The translations under genes were made by a program, and so were the position numbers. Source: Ectothiorhodospira marina (GTDB lineage Bacteria > Pseudomonadota > Gammaproteobacteria > Ectothiorhodospirales > Ectothiorhodospiraceae). Taken from it: a stretch of DNA of 64,000 nucleotides. Position 1 is the first letter of the stretch; each line of letters opens with the position of its first letter. The stretch is from the NCBI RefSeq assembly GCF_900109495.1, contig NZ_FOAA01000001.1:186001-250000 (forward strand). Direction: 5' to 3'. Under the pieces are notes generated by a model that saw only the letters and a list, made by a program, of their open reading frames with translations, ran no database searches and was not told the DNA's origin. Shown here piece after piece: positions 46,681 through 55,733 of this stretch.

Positions 46681-46717
46681 GGGGCGCCGTGGCGAAAAGC
46701 TGCGGCGCCCCTTTTTT
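46681..46717 (+). terminator. Intrinsic terminator after lhaA
   Basis: GGGGCGCCG (46681-46689) pairs with CGGCGCCCC (46703-46711), followed by six Ts. Confidence 0.93.
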
Positions 46718-46924
46718 GTGGGGGAGATCCATTGCCGCAATGGCTTTCTGCCGGCGAGGCCAAAATGATGATCTGGGTCAGAAAAACGGCAGCACAGGAT
46801 GCGGGAATGGCTTGGAATGGAATGGCTCCGGTGCGGTGGGTGAGGGTCTAACCATCTGATTTTAGATTGTGAGTCGCGTTTTTCCGGGTGGTTTTGCCTG
46901 TCTGTGCGGAAGCCGTAGGCCAGC

Positions 46925-46952
46925 TTGACATTTAACCCTGTCAACGTAGACT
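46925..46952 (+). promoter_or_regulatory. Promoter of the antenna alpha-beta genes
   Basis: TTGACA (46925-46930), 16 bases, TAGACT (46947-46952). It lies about 215 bases before the alpha gene, implying a long 5' leader of roughly 200 bases. TTGACA and TGTCAA (46939-46944) also form an inverted repeat spaced by eight bases. Confidence 0.7.
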
Positions 46953-46956
46953 TACA
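46939..46956. promoter_or_regulatory. TGT-N12-ACA motif, candidate CrtJ/PpsR operator
   Basis: TGT (46939-46941), 12 bases, ACA (46954-46956) fits the consensus bound by the photosynthesis repressor CrtJ/PpsR. It covers the -10 hexamer of the antenna promoter. CrtJ/PpsR usually needs a second nearby site, and I saw none, so regulation is likely but unproved. Confidence 0.6.
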
Positions 46957-47165
46957 ACCAGACTGAAGCAGGGGTTTTTGAATCGGAAACGCTCTGCCAG
47001 GTAACAAGTTGAAAAAAGATTGTTCAGGGAGTTTTCCGGGCCTCGGGTGCCGGAATTCGCTGGATCTGATTCAAGTCTCAACCTTGGCTGCATGTGTGTG
47101 ATGCGGCGGTTGAAAACATCCCGGCCTCCACAGGGGCCTGGTCTTAAACCAAGAGGGCTTTATCA

Positions 47166-47363
47166 ATGAGTGAATACAGACCGAGCAAGCCAAGCAACCC
47201 CAGAGACGACTGGAAGCTGTGGCTGGTGGTTAACCCCGGCACCTGGCTGATGCCCATCCTGATGGCTGTCCTGGTTGTTGCTCTGGCTGTGCACGCTTTC
47301 GTGTATGCCAACGACAGCTACAACCCGCTGACCTATGATGCGTCTGCGGAAGTTTCCGAGTAA
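47166..47363 (+). CDS. Light-harvesting complex alpha polypeptide
   Basis: A 65-residue single-span antenna protein. The N-terminal cytoplasmic part contains WKLWLVVNPGTWLMP, the alpha-type W..P signature, followed by one membrane helix with the bacteriochlorophyll-ligating histidine in ALAVHAF and a polar C-terminus. AGAGGG precedes the ATG. It is more like LH2/LH1 alpha chains of purple sulfur bacteria (WLVINPSTW type) than those of alphaproteobacteria, from memory. Whether it belongs to LH1 or LH2 is not decided. Unusually, it comes before the beta gene. Confidence 0.93.
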   Translation: MSEYRPSKPSNPRDDWKLWLVVNPGTWLMPILMAVLVVALAVHAFVYANDSYNPLTYDASAEVSE

Positions 47364-47367
47364 GTCT

Positions 47368-47383
47368 GGATTCTTCTGAATCC
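47368..47383 (+). other. Hairpin between alpha and beta genes
   Basis: GGATTC-TTCT-GAATCC forms a six-base stem right after the alpha stop. In other antenna operons, inter-cistronic hairpins adjust segment stability; that role here is an inference. Confidence 0.5.
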
Positions 47384-47420
47384 AAACGACTTCTTGATTA
47401 CACGTTAGAGGGTATTCCCA

Positions 47421-47558
47421 ATGAATGACAGCATCTCCGGTCTGACCGAAGAACAAGCCAAGGAATTCCACGAGCAGTTCAAGACCACCTTCACCGTGTT
47501 CATGGTGTTGGCGGCAGCTGCCCACTTCCTGGTGTACCTGTGGAGACCTTTCTACTAA
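47421..47558 (+). CDS. Light-harvesting complex beta polypeptide
   Basis: A 45-residue beta chain. It has SGLTEEQAKEFHEQF at the N-terminus, a single membrane helix with the ligand histidine in AAAAHFLVYL, and the C-terminal WRPFY that matches the beta-chain WRPW motif. GAGGG lies eight bases before the ATG. It follows the alpha gene by 57 bases, the reverse of the canonical beta-then-alpha order of puf and puc operons. Confidence 0.93.
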   Translation: MNDSISGLTEEQAKEFHEQFKTTFTVFMVLAAAAHFLVYLWRPFY

Positions 47559-47594
47559 GGTCTTTACCGTCACCTCGTTTGAGGTAGCGGTGCG

Positions 47595-47688
47595 GGTAGA
47601 GGGGGTTTGGTGTATCCTTCGGCGTGGGGCGGACATTTGCAGAGGCCCGTCCCCCGCCAAGGATTCCACCAGCCCCCTCTACCTTTTT
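47595..47688 (+). terminator. Long hairpin and T run after the antenna beta gene
   Basis: GGTAGAGGGGG at 47595 and CCCCCTCTACC at 47673-47683 begin an imperfect stem of about 35 pairs (TATCCTTCGGCG against CGCCAAGGATT inside), followed by TTTTT at 47684-47688. It should terminate the antenna transcript and protect its 3' end. Confidence 0.85.
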
Positions 47689-47847
47689 GCGTTTATGACA
47701 TGCCTGTCTTCGCGATCCTGCATCTCACTCCTGGACAGGTTGAGCGCCTGGATGCCGGCGCGCCAGCCAACCTCCCCCCTGAGCGCCTTACGTACCCAAG
47801 CATGACGGATGAATGGAATCCGTTGATGCGTTTCGGTTGTTTCTAGC

Positions 47848-50800
47848 ATGCCCCAGGCTGATTCTCCGCCCGGATTGATTCCGGGGAAGCCCCGTGCGGA
47901 TTCTGATCCTGGCCACGGGATTCGGCCGGGTCTCCTGGTGACCTGCATGGGCATCATCCTGCTGGTGGTGGTCCTCGTCATGTCGGCCTGGCAGGCGAAT
48001 CTGGTGGAATCCAATCAGCGTGACCGGTTATTGATCCAGGTTGTCGAGGTGGCCAACGCGCTGCACTGGCGACGCGTGGATAGCCTGTCGTTCTCCATTG
48101 ATGACCTGGGGACTCCGATTTTCGAGAGCATGCGGGTGCAGTTGAGGGCATTGTCCGAGCGTCATGGGGGAGGCGAACTCTGGACGGTCGCCCCGCGTGA
48201 TGGCCATTGGGTCTTTGGTCCGGAAAGTCTCGATCCGGATGACCCGGATGCCAGCCTGCCGGGCACCCGTTATGAGTCCCCGCCCGATGAGCTGGCCTGG
48301 GTGTTGGAGTCTCGTCAGGCCACGACCACGCAGCCCTACACCGATGAATACGGGCAGTTCATCTCCAGCCTGGCACCGGTGGTCAACCCGCAAACGGGTG
48401 AGCTGATGATGGTTGTGGGGCTGGATGCCCCGGATGCGCTGTGGTGGTCGGAGATTCATCGTGGCAGTCGACCCGCCTGGCTGGCGGGTATGGGGTTGTT
48501 GATGGTCTTTGGTCTGGGCGTGGCCATTGTCACCCGACGTGGCCACGCCGGTGCCGTTCGCCCCGCGGCCCCCTACCTGGAGGCGGCGTTGGTCCTGGTC
48601 AGTGGCCTGTTGCTTACGGGGCTCGGGGTCAGCGTGGCTCAGCAACTCGATCAGCGCGAGCAGCAGGCGACGTTTGCGCACCTGGTGGTGCTGCACTCCC
48701 AGGCCGGGCACCAGTCACCCTCATCGAATTCATCGATGCTCCCGCCCTTGAGCCAGACTCATGAGCGGGCCGGGGACCGGGCCTGGGGTGTGGGGGCTGT
48801 GGGACTGCTTTTCACGCTGCTGGCGGCCATGCTGGTCATGCTGCTGAGGGTCAGGCAGTTATCCGTGGAGCGGCAGGTTCAGGAGCGTTCCGGGGAGCTC
48901 AGGAAGAGTCAGGTCATGCTCAAGGCCATCACCGATGTGGCCCAGGATGCCATCATCATGATGGACCCCGATGGTCGGGTGGTCTTTTGGAACCGTGCGG
49001 CGGAACGTCTACTGGGTCATCCTCGAGATGAAGCCCTGGGGCGCGATATGCACCAGTTGCTGGTGCCGGGCGGTCCGCCTCCCGCGGTGGGGCGGGCGAT
49101 GCGTCACTTCGCTCACACAGGCGCCGGACAGGCCGTTGACCAGATTGTGGAGGTCTCCGCCCAGTGTCGTGATGGCAGCCGAATGACCGGTGAACTCTCT
49201 CTGTCATCACTGCAGATGAACGATGGCTGGTATGCCGTGGGCATCTTGCGGGATGTCGGGCGACGCAAACGGATGGAGCGCCGCCTGATTCGTCTGAACG
49301 AATGCCTGGCCAGCCTGGGGCCCGATTACCAGGAAAATATCACGCGGATCACCCAGGTGTGCGGCGAACTGCTGGAGAGCGAGGCGGCGCTGTATAACCG
49401 GCTCAAGGAAGGTCGGCTCTTCGCCCTGGGGCGTTGGCAAACACCCCAGGACATGCCGTTGAGCGACACGCCCGAGGGGCATGTCTGTTATGACGTGATC
49501 AATGGCACCCTGGGGGATGCGTATGTGAGCGGGGATTTGATGCAGACGCCCTATGCTGAGCAGGACCCCTATGTAAAACGCTATGGGCTGAAGTCCTATC
49601 TGGGCCATGCCGTCCGTTGTCAGGGTGAGGTGGTCGGGAGTCTCTGTGTCGTATCGACCGGCCACATGCATCCCACGGATGAGGATGAACGTATCCTGGG
49701 AATTCTGGCGGCGGCACTGAGTGCCGAGGAGGGGCGTCATCTGGCGATGAGCCAGTGGCAGGAGGCCAAGGAGCAGGCAGAGCGGGCCAACCAGGCCAAA
49801 TCGGACTTTCTGTCGCGCATGAGTCATGAATTGCGCACCCCCATGAATGCGGTCCTGGGTTTTTCCCAGTTGCTCGAGGCGGATCCGTCCCTGGGCGAGG
49901 AACAGCAGGAGAGTGTGAAGGAGATCCTGCGGGGTGGGCGCCATCTGCTGGATCTGATCAATGAAGTGCTGGATCTGGCTCGGGTGGAGTCCGGCCGGAT
50001 TGAACTGTCCATCGAGTCGGTGCCGCTGGCCGATGTGGTCAGGGATTGTCTGACACTGCTGCGACCATTGGCTCGGGACAAGGGCATCACGATCCACGTG
50101 GGTCAGGTGGATCAGTTGCTGATGGCGGACCGCACCCGGCTCAAGCAGGTGCTGATCAATCTCATCTCCAACGCCATCAAGTACAACCGGCCCCAGGGTT
50201 GCGTGTGGCTGGATACCGAAGTGAATGCCGATAGCGTGCGGGTGCGCGTGCGCGACACGGGGCGGGGTATACCCGAACATCTCCAGGATTCCCTGTTCCA
50301 GGCCTTTGCCCGGCTTCACGAGGACGGCGATGAATCCATCGAGGGCACGGGCATCGGTCTGGCCATCAGTCAGCGTCTGATGGAGCTCATGGGCGGAGTG
50401 ATTGGCATGGACAGGCTGGAGCAGGGGAGCTGCTTCTGGTTCGAACTCAAGGCAGGTGAGCCGGCGAGTTGCGGGCCTGGGGATGAGACCGGGCCGGGGC
50501 CTTCTCTGCCCGTCGACATGACGGGGCAGAATCGTCCATTCACGGTGCTGCACGTGGATGACAATCCCGCCAATCTACGCCTGGTCGAGCACGTGCTGCG
50601 TCAGCGGGTGGGTGTGCAGGTGCTCAATGCCCCTTCGGGTGGCCTTGGTCTGGAGCTGGCCCGAGGACATCGGCCGGATTTGATCATTCTGGATATCAAC
50701 ATGCCGGGGATGAACGGCTATGATGTGCTACAGCACCTGCGTCAGCAGTCAGAGACAGCCCGCATCCCGGTGATTGCCTTGACCGCCAACGCCACCGAAA

Positions 50801-50928
50801 GGGATGTGGAGAGAGGTCACGAGGCAGGTTTTGATCGCTACCTCACCAAGCCGCTGGACATGGCAGCCTTCATACAGGTGGTGGACGCTTTTCTGAAGAC
50901 GCCGAAAGTGGATCCCATGGAGGCCTGA
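47848..50928 (+). CDS. Membrane-bound hybrid sensor histidine kinase (PAS-GAF-HisKA-HATPase-REC)
   Basis: A 1026-residue sensor. Residues about 30-50 form a first membrane helix, a periplasmic sensor region follows, and further helices occur at about 210-260 and 310-335. A PAS domain (about 355-470, [16 protein letters not shown]), a GAF domain (about 485-635), HisKA with [14 protein letters not shown], HATPase with [16 protein letters not shown] and GTGIGLAIS, and a receiver with VDDNPANLR, the phospho-acceptor in [11 protein letters not shown], and KPLD follow. The output partner is not identified. No clear ribosome binding site precedes the ATG; the N-terminus is uncertain. Confidence 0.93.
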   Translation: MPQADSPPGLIPGKPRADSDPGHGIRPGLLVTCMGIILLVVVLVMSAWQANLVESNQRDRLLIQVVEVANALHWRRVDSLSFSIDDLGTPIFESMRVQLRALSERHGGGELWTVAPRDGHWVFGPESLDPDDPDASLPGTRYESPPDELAWVLESRQATTTQPYTDEYGQFISSLAPVVNPQTGELMMVVGLDAPDALWWSEIHRGSRPAWLAGMGLLMVFGLGVAIVTRRGHAGAVRPAAPYLEAALVLVSGLLLTGLGVSVAQQLDQREQQATFAHLVVLHSQAGHQSPSSNSSMLPPLSQTHERAGDRAWGVGAVGLLFTLLAAMLVMLLRVRQLSVERQVQERSGELRKSQVMLKAITDVAQDAIIMMDPDGRVVFWNRAAERLLGHPRDEALGRDMHQLLVPGGPPPAVGRAMRHFAHTGAGQAVDQIVEVSAQCRDGSRMTGELSLSSLQMNDGWYAVGILRDVGRRKRMERRLIRLNECLASLGPDYQENITRITQVCGELLESEAALYNRLKEGRLFALGRWQTPQDMPLSDTPEGHVCYDVINGTLGDAYVSGDLMQTPYAEQDPYVKRYGLKSYLGHAVRCQGEVVGSLCVVSTGHMHPTDEDERILGILAAALSAEEGRHLAMSQWQEAKEQAERANQAKSDFLSRMSHELRTPMNAVLGFSQLLEADPSLGEEQQESVKEILRGGRHLLDLINEVLDLARVESGRIELSIESVPLADVVRDCLTLLRPLARDKGITIHVGQVDQLLMADRTRLKQVLINLISNAIKYNRPQGCVWLDTEVNADSVRVRVRDTGRGIPEHLQDSLFQAFARLHEDGDESIEGTGIGLAISQRLMELMGGVIGMDRLEQGSCFWFELKAGEPASCGPGDETGPGPSLPVDMTGQNRPFTVLHVDDNPANLRLVEHVLRQRVGVQVLNAPSGGLGLELARGHRPDLIILDINMPGMNGYDVLQHLRQQSETARIPVIALTANATERDVERGHEAGFDRYLTKPLDMAAFIQVVDAFLKTPKVDPMEA

Positions 50929-50953
50929 GATCCACTGCGAGTCTGGCGAGTCC

Positions 50954-51700
50954 TCAGTCACGATGCCCGCCATGGTGAGTCTGCTCTCGTTCCAGTAACA
51001 GCAGGGTCCGCAGGAGGTGCTGTTCATCCTCCGGATTCAGATCGAAGAAACGTCCGCCCACCAGTCGTAGTCCCTTGCCCTTGTCCTCTCTGGCGAATCG
51101 CACCTGTAGCCCGCAGTCGATGGGCGGGATGCCGGGGAGCGTCAGACCTTTGACGTTGAGCAGTTCCCGAGCGCCGATCGGTGTATCCAGGTCGAAATAG
51201 GCGCGCAGCCCACCCAGAGAGACATCCACCAGCCGACCGGTGAACTGACGCCCTTCGCGATTGGTCAGTGTCAACGGGGTGTCCAGGGCTTGTTCCACGG
51301 GTGTGCGGAAATGGGTGCGCTTCTGTTCCGAATCCATGTGTTCGGGAAGTCCCAGTACATAGAAGGCCACACCATCGTGCTCGCCGGTGTGCAGCACCTT
51401 GGAGCAGAAATGGGCGCCCATCTCACCGATGATGGCGTATACATGCATGGGTTGCCTGGGGGCGACCCTCAGGTGGCCCTGGTAGGGCACGAGTTCTTCC
51501 AGGAACAACCATCCATGGGAAGGGTCCATGCGCAATATGCGGCTGTTGAAGAACTCCTGTTCGTTTCCCAGTCGCACGCTCAGTGGAGCACCGCGCGCTT
51601 CCAGTTCCCTCAGTTGTGAAAGGATGTCGTCCGCAGTCATCATCGGGCGTCCCAATTCTATGGCCGGCGCGTGACGGGCCAGTGTCTGCATCTGTGCCAT
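50954..51700 (-). CDS. ycgR: YcgR-type flagellar brake / PilZ c-di-GMP effector
   Basis: A protein of about 248 residues with an N-terminal YcgR-like domain and a C-terminal PilZ domain. The c-di-GMP-binding signatures are present: RTHFR (RxxxR) after DSEQK, and DVSLGG (DxSxxG). It sits next to the flagellar assembly genes, consistent with slowing the motor when c-di-GMP rises. The ATG at 51700 has GGGGAGAG upstream; 51718 is an alternative. The multi-sensor cyclase at 36150 could supply the signal, by inference only. Confidence 0.9.
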   Translation of the reverse strand: MAQMQTLARHAPAIELGRPMMTADDILSQLRELEARGAPLSVRLGNEQEFFNSRILRMDPSHGWLFLEELVPYQGHLRVAPRQPMHVYAIIGEMGAHFCSKVLHTGEHDGVAFYVLGLPEHMDSEQKRTHFRTPVEQALDTPLTLTNREGRQFTGRLVDVSLGGLRAYFDLDTPIGARELLNVKGLTLPGIPPIDCGLQVRFAREDKGKGLRLVGGRFFDLNPEDEQHLLRTLLLLEREQTHHGGHRD

Positions 51701-51820
51701 GGCGCTTGCTCTCCCCATGCGGGCAGGTGTGCCTACGGGTTTGACTAAACCCATCAATATAAGGTTAGCACAGCGTGAGATACATGGCGGCTGGGAATCG
51801 CCGCCGGATGATGTGCGGGA

Positions 51821-52303
51821 TCAGGCTTTGGTGATCGGGCGGGAGGAACTGGCCGAGAAGGCGCGGCCGTGGGGGTCGTAGAGTTCGGTGCGGGCTTCCT
51901 CTCCGCGCAGGATATGCAGCGCCTGGTCCACCCGGCGTCGGCTGGTTTCCACCACGCCACCATTGACCTGGTTCAGGCGATGGCAGTGAGACATGACTTC
52001 CACCAGGCGCTCCCAGACGGGACGCAGTACACCGTCTTCGTCCCAGTCGCGCAGCACTCGGTCCATGCCATGCGCGTTGGTCTCATAACCTTCCCGTTGC
52101 AGCAATTCCGTTTGTTGACGGGTCAGCGCTTCCAGTGCTTGCACGCGGACCTGTTTATCGGCCACGGCAGCGTTCAGTTCGTCCAGGTCGCGGGATGCCA
52201 GGGCTGCGCCCTCACGCTGCAGGGCGGATTCCAGGCTGGTGGCCTCACGCACGGACTGGCTGAGGATCTGGTCCAGGTGTTCGGGGAAGGGGGTGGGGTT
52301 CAT
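51821..52303 (-). CDS. flgN: Flagellar chaperone FlgN
   Basis: A 160-residue helical protein with the FlgN_dom pattern (LDQILSQSVREATSLESALQRE, then ALASRDLDELNAAVADKQ) that chaperones hook-filament junction proteins FlgK and FlgL and aids their export. It lies four bases after flgM, forming the standard flgMN pair. The C-terminus (SASSSRPITKA) is unlike a coiled helix and probably flexible. Confidence 0.92.
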   Translation of the reverse strand: MNPTPFPEHLDQILSQSVREATSLESALQREGAALASRDLDELNAAVADKQVRVQALEALTRQQTELLQREGYETNAHGMDRVLRDWDEDGVLRPVWERLVEVMSHCHRLNQVNGGVVETSRRRVDQALHILRGEEARTELYDPHGRAFSASSSRPITKA

Positions 52304-52307
52304 GTGA

Positions 52308-52619
52308 TCAGAACAGATTTTCCGATTTCATGAGCCCTTCCGCCACGTCCTGGGCATTCACCTGATAACTCCCATCCTGGATGGCCTGACGCAGTTCGGC
52401 GACGCGTTTTTCGTCCACCTGGGGCTGGGAAGCCGCGGTCTGCTCCAGGTCGCTGAGGCGTCTCGCTGCCCCGGTGAGCGTGATCTTGTCGGCCGTATTG
52501 TCGGCCGGGCTCGGGGCCTGACCGGCCCCTTTGCCGCCACGAGCGCTCTCGGTGGTGCCACGACTGTCACTGGCACCCCGCGCCTGCGGCTGGCTTAGAT
52601 TCTTGACTTCGATGGACAT
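52308..52619 (-). CDS. flgM: Anti-sigma28 factor FlgM
   Basis: Holds FliA (sigma28) inactive until the hook is complete and FlgM is exported. The 103-residue protein has a disordered N-terminal half and a helical C-terminal half with DKITLTGAARRLSDLEQ and VDEKRVAELRQAIQDGSYQV, the family signatures. The ATG at 52619 follows GAGGAA at six bases. A consensus sigma28 promoter precedes it. Confidence 0.95.
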   Translation of the reverse strand: MSIEVKNLSQPQARGASDSRGTTESARGGKGAGQAPSPADNTADKITLTGAARRLSDLEQTAASQPQVDEKRVAELRQAIQDGSYQVNAQDVAEGLMKSENLF

Positions 52620-52661
52620 ATCCGTTCCTCGCACATACAAATACCGCCTCTGATGGTCCTT

Positions 52662-52688
52662 TTATCGGCTCGTCCTGGGAATTCTTTA
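52662..52688 (-). promoter_or_regulatory. Sigma28 (FliA) promoter of flgM-flgN
   Basis: Read on the minus strand: TAAA, 15 bases, GCCGATAA, an exact consensus match. Starting about 40 bases upstream of the flgM ATG, it gives FliA control of its own inhibitor. Confidence 0.92.
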
Positions 52689-52709
52689 ACCCGCATTATG
52701 TGTCGGGCG

Positions 52710-53438
52710 TCACATATTAACACCCACCACGCCGGCGGAGAGTACGCGCCCCTCCACGACGCGTCGGGATGACAGATTGCGTACCCGTACCCGGTCCCCG
52801 TAGGCGCCGTCAGCCATGGCCTCGCCTGCCATGCGCACGCTGATCGCCGCGTTCTCTGATAACAGGGTGACCCGCTCGCCGCGATGCACCAGCCGCTGCG
52901 GCTCCACCATGTGGGGCGTGAGCACGGTACCACCGCGCAGGGCGCGACGCAGCACCATGTGATTGGCGCGTTCCGGGTCTACAAGATAGCCGCTGTGCAG
53001 GCCATCGAGTGCCTTGCGTTCCAGGCGGATGTCAGTTGAGGATAGTACAGCCCCGCGGGGCAGGGAACGGTCGAGCACCACGACCTCGCCGCTCACGTTC
53101 ACCTGCATGGGTACATACAGGTTCCAGGGCGAGGGGCCCGGGCAGCGGACCCCCACAGTGGTGTTGCCCACCATGCGTCCTCCTGGCGGAAGATCGGCCT
53201 CCAGGGGGGCGCCGCAGGCCCGCAGTCGCAGCCTCGGATCCAGCCTTCCCGGGACTACGCGGACCTCCAGGGCGTCGCCGTGATGTTGTCGGGCCTGCTC
53301 GGTGAGAAAGTCCCGGGCAGTCTCGAGGATGTTGGCATGCGGTTCCACCTCCGAGGCCAGGGTTGTGGGTGGCAGTACCAGTAGGCACAGGGTCAGGCAC
53401 GACAGGACTGACCCGCTCCATCCGCGGCGTTTGTGCAT
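52710..53438 (-). CDS. flgA: Flagellar P-ring assembly chaperone FlgA
   Basis: Periplasmic chaperone for FlgI assembly into the P ring. A signal peptide (CLTLCLLVLPPTTLAS) is followed by the SAF-type domain: VVLDRSLPRGAVLSSTDI, VLRRALRGGTVLTPHMV, and C-terminal RVRVRNLSSRRVVEGRV. The start at 53438 gives a compact signal peptide; an upstream ATG at 53492 has a better GGAG site and would add 18 residues. It diverges from cheV, a sigma54 promoter sits upstream. Confidence 0.92.
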   Translation of the reverse strand: MHKRRGWSGSVLSCLTLCLLVLPPTTLASEVEPHANILETARDFLTEQARQHHGDALEVRVVPGRLDPRLRLRACGAPLEADLPPGGRMVGNTTVGVRCPGPSPWNLYVPMQVNVSGEVVVLDRSLPRGAVLSSTDIRLERKALDGLHSGYLVDPERANHMVLRRALRGGTVLTPHMVEPQRLVHRGERVTLLSENAAISVRMAGEAMADGAYGDRVRVRNLSSRRVVEGRVLSAGVVGVNM

Positions 53439-53553
53439 GGAGCGGGATCCATGGGGTGGGTGCATGAGACAGGCGTGTCTGACTTGGTTCATAATCGTGC
53501 TCCGCGCATTCGTTGCCGGGATTCCGGCACCGGGGGCTGTTGGTGTGAAGGGA

Positions 53554-53569
53554 TGCAATCCCAATGCCA
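53554..53569 (-). promoter_or_regulatory. Sigma54 (RpoN) promoter of flgA
   Basis: On the minus strand TGGCATT-GGGA-TTGCA has the -24 GG and -12 GC with the required 12-base spacing. Initiation would fall near 53541, upstream of either proposed flgA start. Confidence 0.75.
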
Positions 53570-53654
53570 GATCAGGCATCAAGGATTGCCCCGAGCCGCC
53601 GATAACCCGGTTGATTGGCCATGTTTATCCCCGGGTGTTCCGCAGGAGGGGCCC

Positions 53655-54584
53655 ATGAGCGACTTGTTGGATGGTGTGAACCGGCGTACCCAGATGGTCG
53701 GGCAGAACCGCCTCGAGCTGTTGCTGTTTTCTCTGGGTACGCGACAGATGTTTGCCATCAACGTCTTCAAGGTGCGCGAGGTGATCGCCTGCCCACCCCT
53801 GAATCGCATGCCCAGCGCCCACTCCGTGGTGCGCGGCGTGGCCACCTTGCGCGGACAAACCGTCTCGGTGGTGGACCTGGCCCAGGCCATCGGCATGGCA
53901 GCACCGGAACAGGAGCAGAAGGCCTTCGTCATCCTCACCGAGTTCAACCGCTCGGTGCAGGGTTTGCTCGTGGCCTCGGTGGATCGCATCATCAATCTCA
54001 ACTGGGATCAGATCCGTCCACCACCTCGGGGCACTCACAAGGACAGCTTTTTGACGGCCGTCACTCAGGTGGAGGACCGGCTGGTGGAAATCATCGATGT
54101 GGAAAAGGTGCTGGAAATGGTGACCGGTCCCTCCAAGGATGTGGATGAGGCCCTGTCCCGGGCCATCCGCGAGGGCGGGCGGGTACGCCGGGCCCTGGTG
54201 GCGGATGACTCCTCGGTGGCCCGCAAGCAGATCGTCCGCGCGCTCGCCCAGATCGGTGTTGAGGCCATCGTGGCCAATGATGGTCAGCAAGCGCTCACCA
54301 AGCTCAAGGAAATGGCTCAGCAAGGCCCTATTGATGAACAGATCGGCATGGTGATCTCGGATATCGAGATGCCCGTCATGGATGGATACACGCTTTCTTC
54401 CGAGATCCGCCAGACAACGGATTTGTCTGGTCTGTACATCCTGTTACATTCTTCCTTGAGTGGTACCTTTAACGAGGCGATGGTGCGTCAGGCGGGGGCG
54501 GATCGATTTTTGCCCAAGTTCAGCCCCGATGAGCTGGCTGAGGCCGTGCTGGGCCACCTGCAGCCCGAAGAGGTCGGGCAGTAA
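53655..54584 (+). CDS. cheV: Chemotaxis coupling protein CheV
   Basis: A 309-residue protein with an N-terminal CheW-like domain (LELLLFSLGTRQMFAINVFKVREV) and a C-terminal receiver domain with ALVADDSSVARKQI and the phospho-acceptor in VISDIEMPVMDG. It couples receptors to CheA and may adjust adaptation through phosphorylation. GGAGGGG precedes the ATG. It lies between flgA and cheR, as in Pseudomonas and Vibrio. Confidence 0.95.
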   Translation: MSDLLDGVNRRTQMVGQNRLELLLFSLGTRQMFAINVFKVREVIACPPLNRMPSAHSVVRGVATLRGQTVSVVDLAQAIGMAAPEQEQKAFVILTEFNRSVQGLLVASVDRIINLNWDQIRPPPRGTHKDSFLTAVTQVEDRLVEIIDVEKVLEMVTGPSKDVDEALSRAIREGGRVRRALVADDSSVARKQIVRALAQIGVEAIVANDGQQALTKLKEMAQQGPIDEQIGMVISDIEMPVMDGYTLSSEIRQTTDLSGLYILLHSSLSGTFNEAMVRQAGADRFLPKFSPDELAEAVLGHLQPEEVGQ

Positions 54585-54714
54585 GGGATACAGGGCAGGG
54601 GGCTGCCATCGGCGGCAACGCATTGCCGCCTGCGGGGCCATTTGCGGGTATACTGCGTTTTCCGGTTCATCACCGGAGGCAGGGATAAACCATTAACCGG
54701 GAAGCACCAAAACA

Positions 54715-55548
54715 TTGTCATCAGGCCCGATCGAACCCCAGGATTACGAGGACTTCAAGATCTTTCTTGAGCGGTCCTGTGGTCTTGTGCTGGGAGATAA
54801 CAAGCACTACTTGGTGACCAGCCGGCTGTCCCGGCTGATGAAGGAATTCTCCGTTGCTTCGGTGAGCGAGTTGCTCAAACTGCTCAAGCGGGGTGGCCGC
54901 TCCGGTCTGCGTGAACGGGTGATCGAAGCCATGACCACGAACGAGACCTACTGGTTTCGGGATGTCTTCCCCTTCGAGATCCTCAAGAATCAGATTTATC
55001 CGGAACTGGCCAAAAAATCCCCCGGTTCCACCGTACGCATCTGGTGCGCTGCCTGTTCCTCCGGCCAGGAACCCTATTCCATCAGCATGGCCACCAGCGA
55101 ATATCTGCAATCGCGAGCCGGCAGCCTCAGGGATGTGCAGATCCTTGGCACGGATATCTCTGGCGCCGTGCTGCGCGAAGCCAGGGAAGGCAGCTACGAC
55201 TCCCTGGCCGTGGCCCGGGGGCTGTCGCTGGATCGGCGCAATCGGTTCTTCATTCAGAAGGGCGACCGTTGGGAAGTGAAGCCGGAGATCAAGGCCCGTG
55301 TCAGTTACCGGGAATTCAATCTCCTGGACAACTACAATGCCATGGGGCGATTCGATATCGTCTTCTGTCGTAACGTGTTGATCTACTTCTCTCTCGAGTC
55401 CAAGCGGACCATTCTCAAGCGCATCTCCCAGATCCTTAATCCGGGCGGCTACCTCTTCCTGGGGGCCTCTGAGTCCATGGCCAATTATTCCGACGCCTTC
55501 GAGATGGTGCGCTGCAGCCCGGGCGTGGTCTACCGCCTCAAGAAGTAA
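54715..55548 (+). CDS. cheR: Chemotaxis protein methyltransferase CheR
   Basis: S-adenosylmethionine-dependent methylation of receptor glutamates. The 277-residue product has an N-terminal helical domain, MTTNETYWFRD, the SAM-binding RIWCAACSSGQEPYSISM, LGTDIS and FDIVFCRNVLIYF. The start appears to be TTG at 54715; no ATG fits in this frame near the family N-terminus. It precedes flgB with a gap of 185 bases that holds a sigma54 promoter. Confidence 0.95.
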   Translation: MSSGPIEPQDYEDFKIFLERSCGLVLGDNKHYLVTSRLSRLMKEFSVASVSELLKLLKRGGRSGLRERVIEAMTTNETYWFRDVFPFEILKNQIYPELAKKSPGSTVRIWCAACSSGQEPYSISMATSEYLQSRAGSLRDVQILGTDISGAVLREAREGSYDSLAVARGLSLDRRNRFFIQKGDRWEVKPEIKARVSYREFNLLDNYNAMGRFDIVFCRNVLIYFSLESKRTILKRISQILNPGGYLFLGASESMANYSDAFEMVRCSPGVVYRLKK

Positions 55549-55680
55549 CTGTTCCGGGGCGTCAAACTTTCGACTCTCCTCGTCGCGTCCTGGTCTCCTC
55601 CGGCGGGTTCTTGCCGGATTGCCCGCTCTTCCTAGTTTGATCTCCTCTCCAAGTGCTTGAAACAGCGCTTATTTAGCGTA

Positions 55681-55696
55681 TGGCATGCTGTTTGCA
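55681..55696 (+). promoter_or_regulatory. Sigma54 (RpoN) promoter of the flgB operon
   Basis: TGGCATG-CTGT-TTGCA has GG and GC 12 bases apart, a good -24/-12 match, about 40 bases before the flgB start. Confidence 0.85.
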
Positions 55697-55733
55697 TTTC
55701 GACTGACAAGAGATTTTCTTGAGGTCGAAGATC

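Noticed and set aside
47607-47846. 79-residue frame after the antenna beta gene
   Set aside because: It runs through the long terminator hairpin, has no ribosome site and matches no antenna or other small protein.
53575-53592. AGGCATCAAGGATTGC as a sigma54 promoter for cheV
   Set aside because: GG and GC are 13 bases apart rather than 12, so the spacing is wrong.
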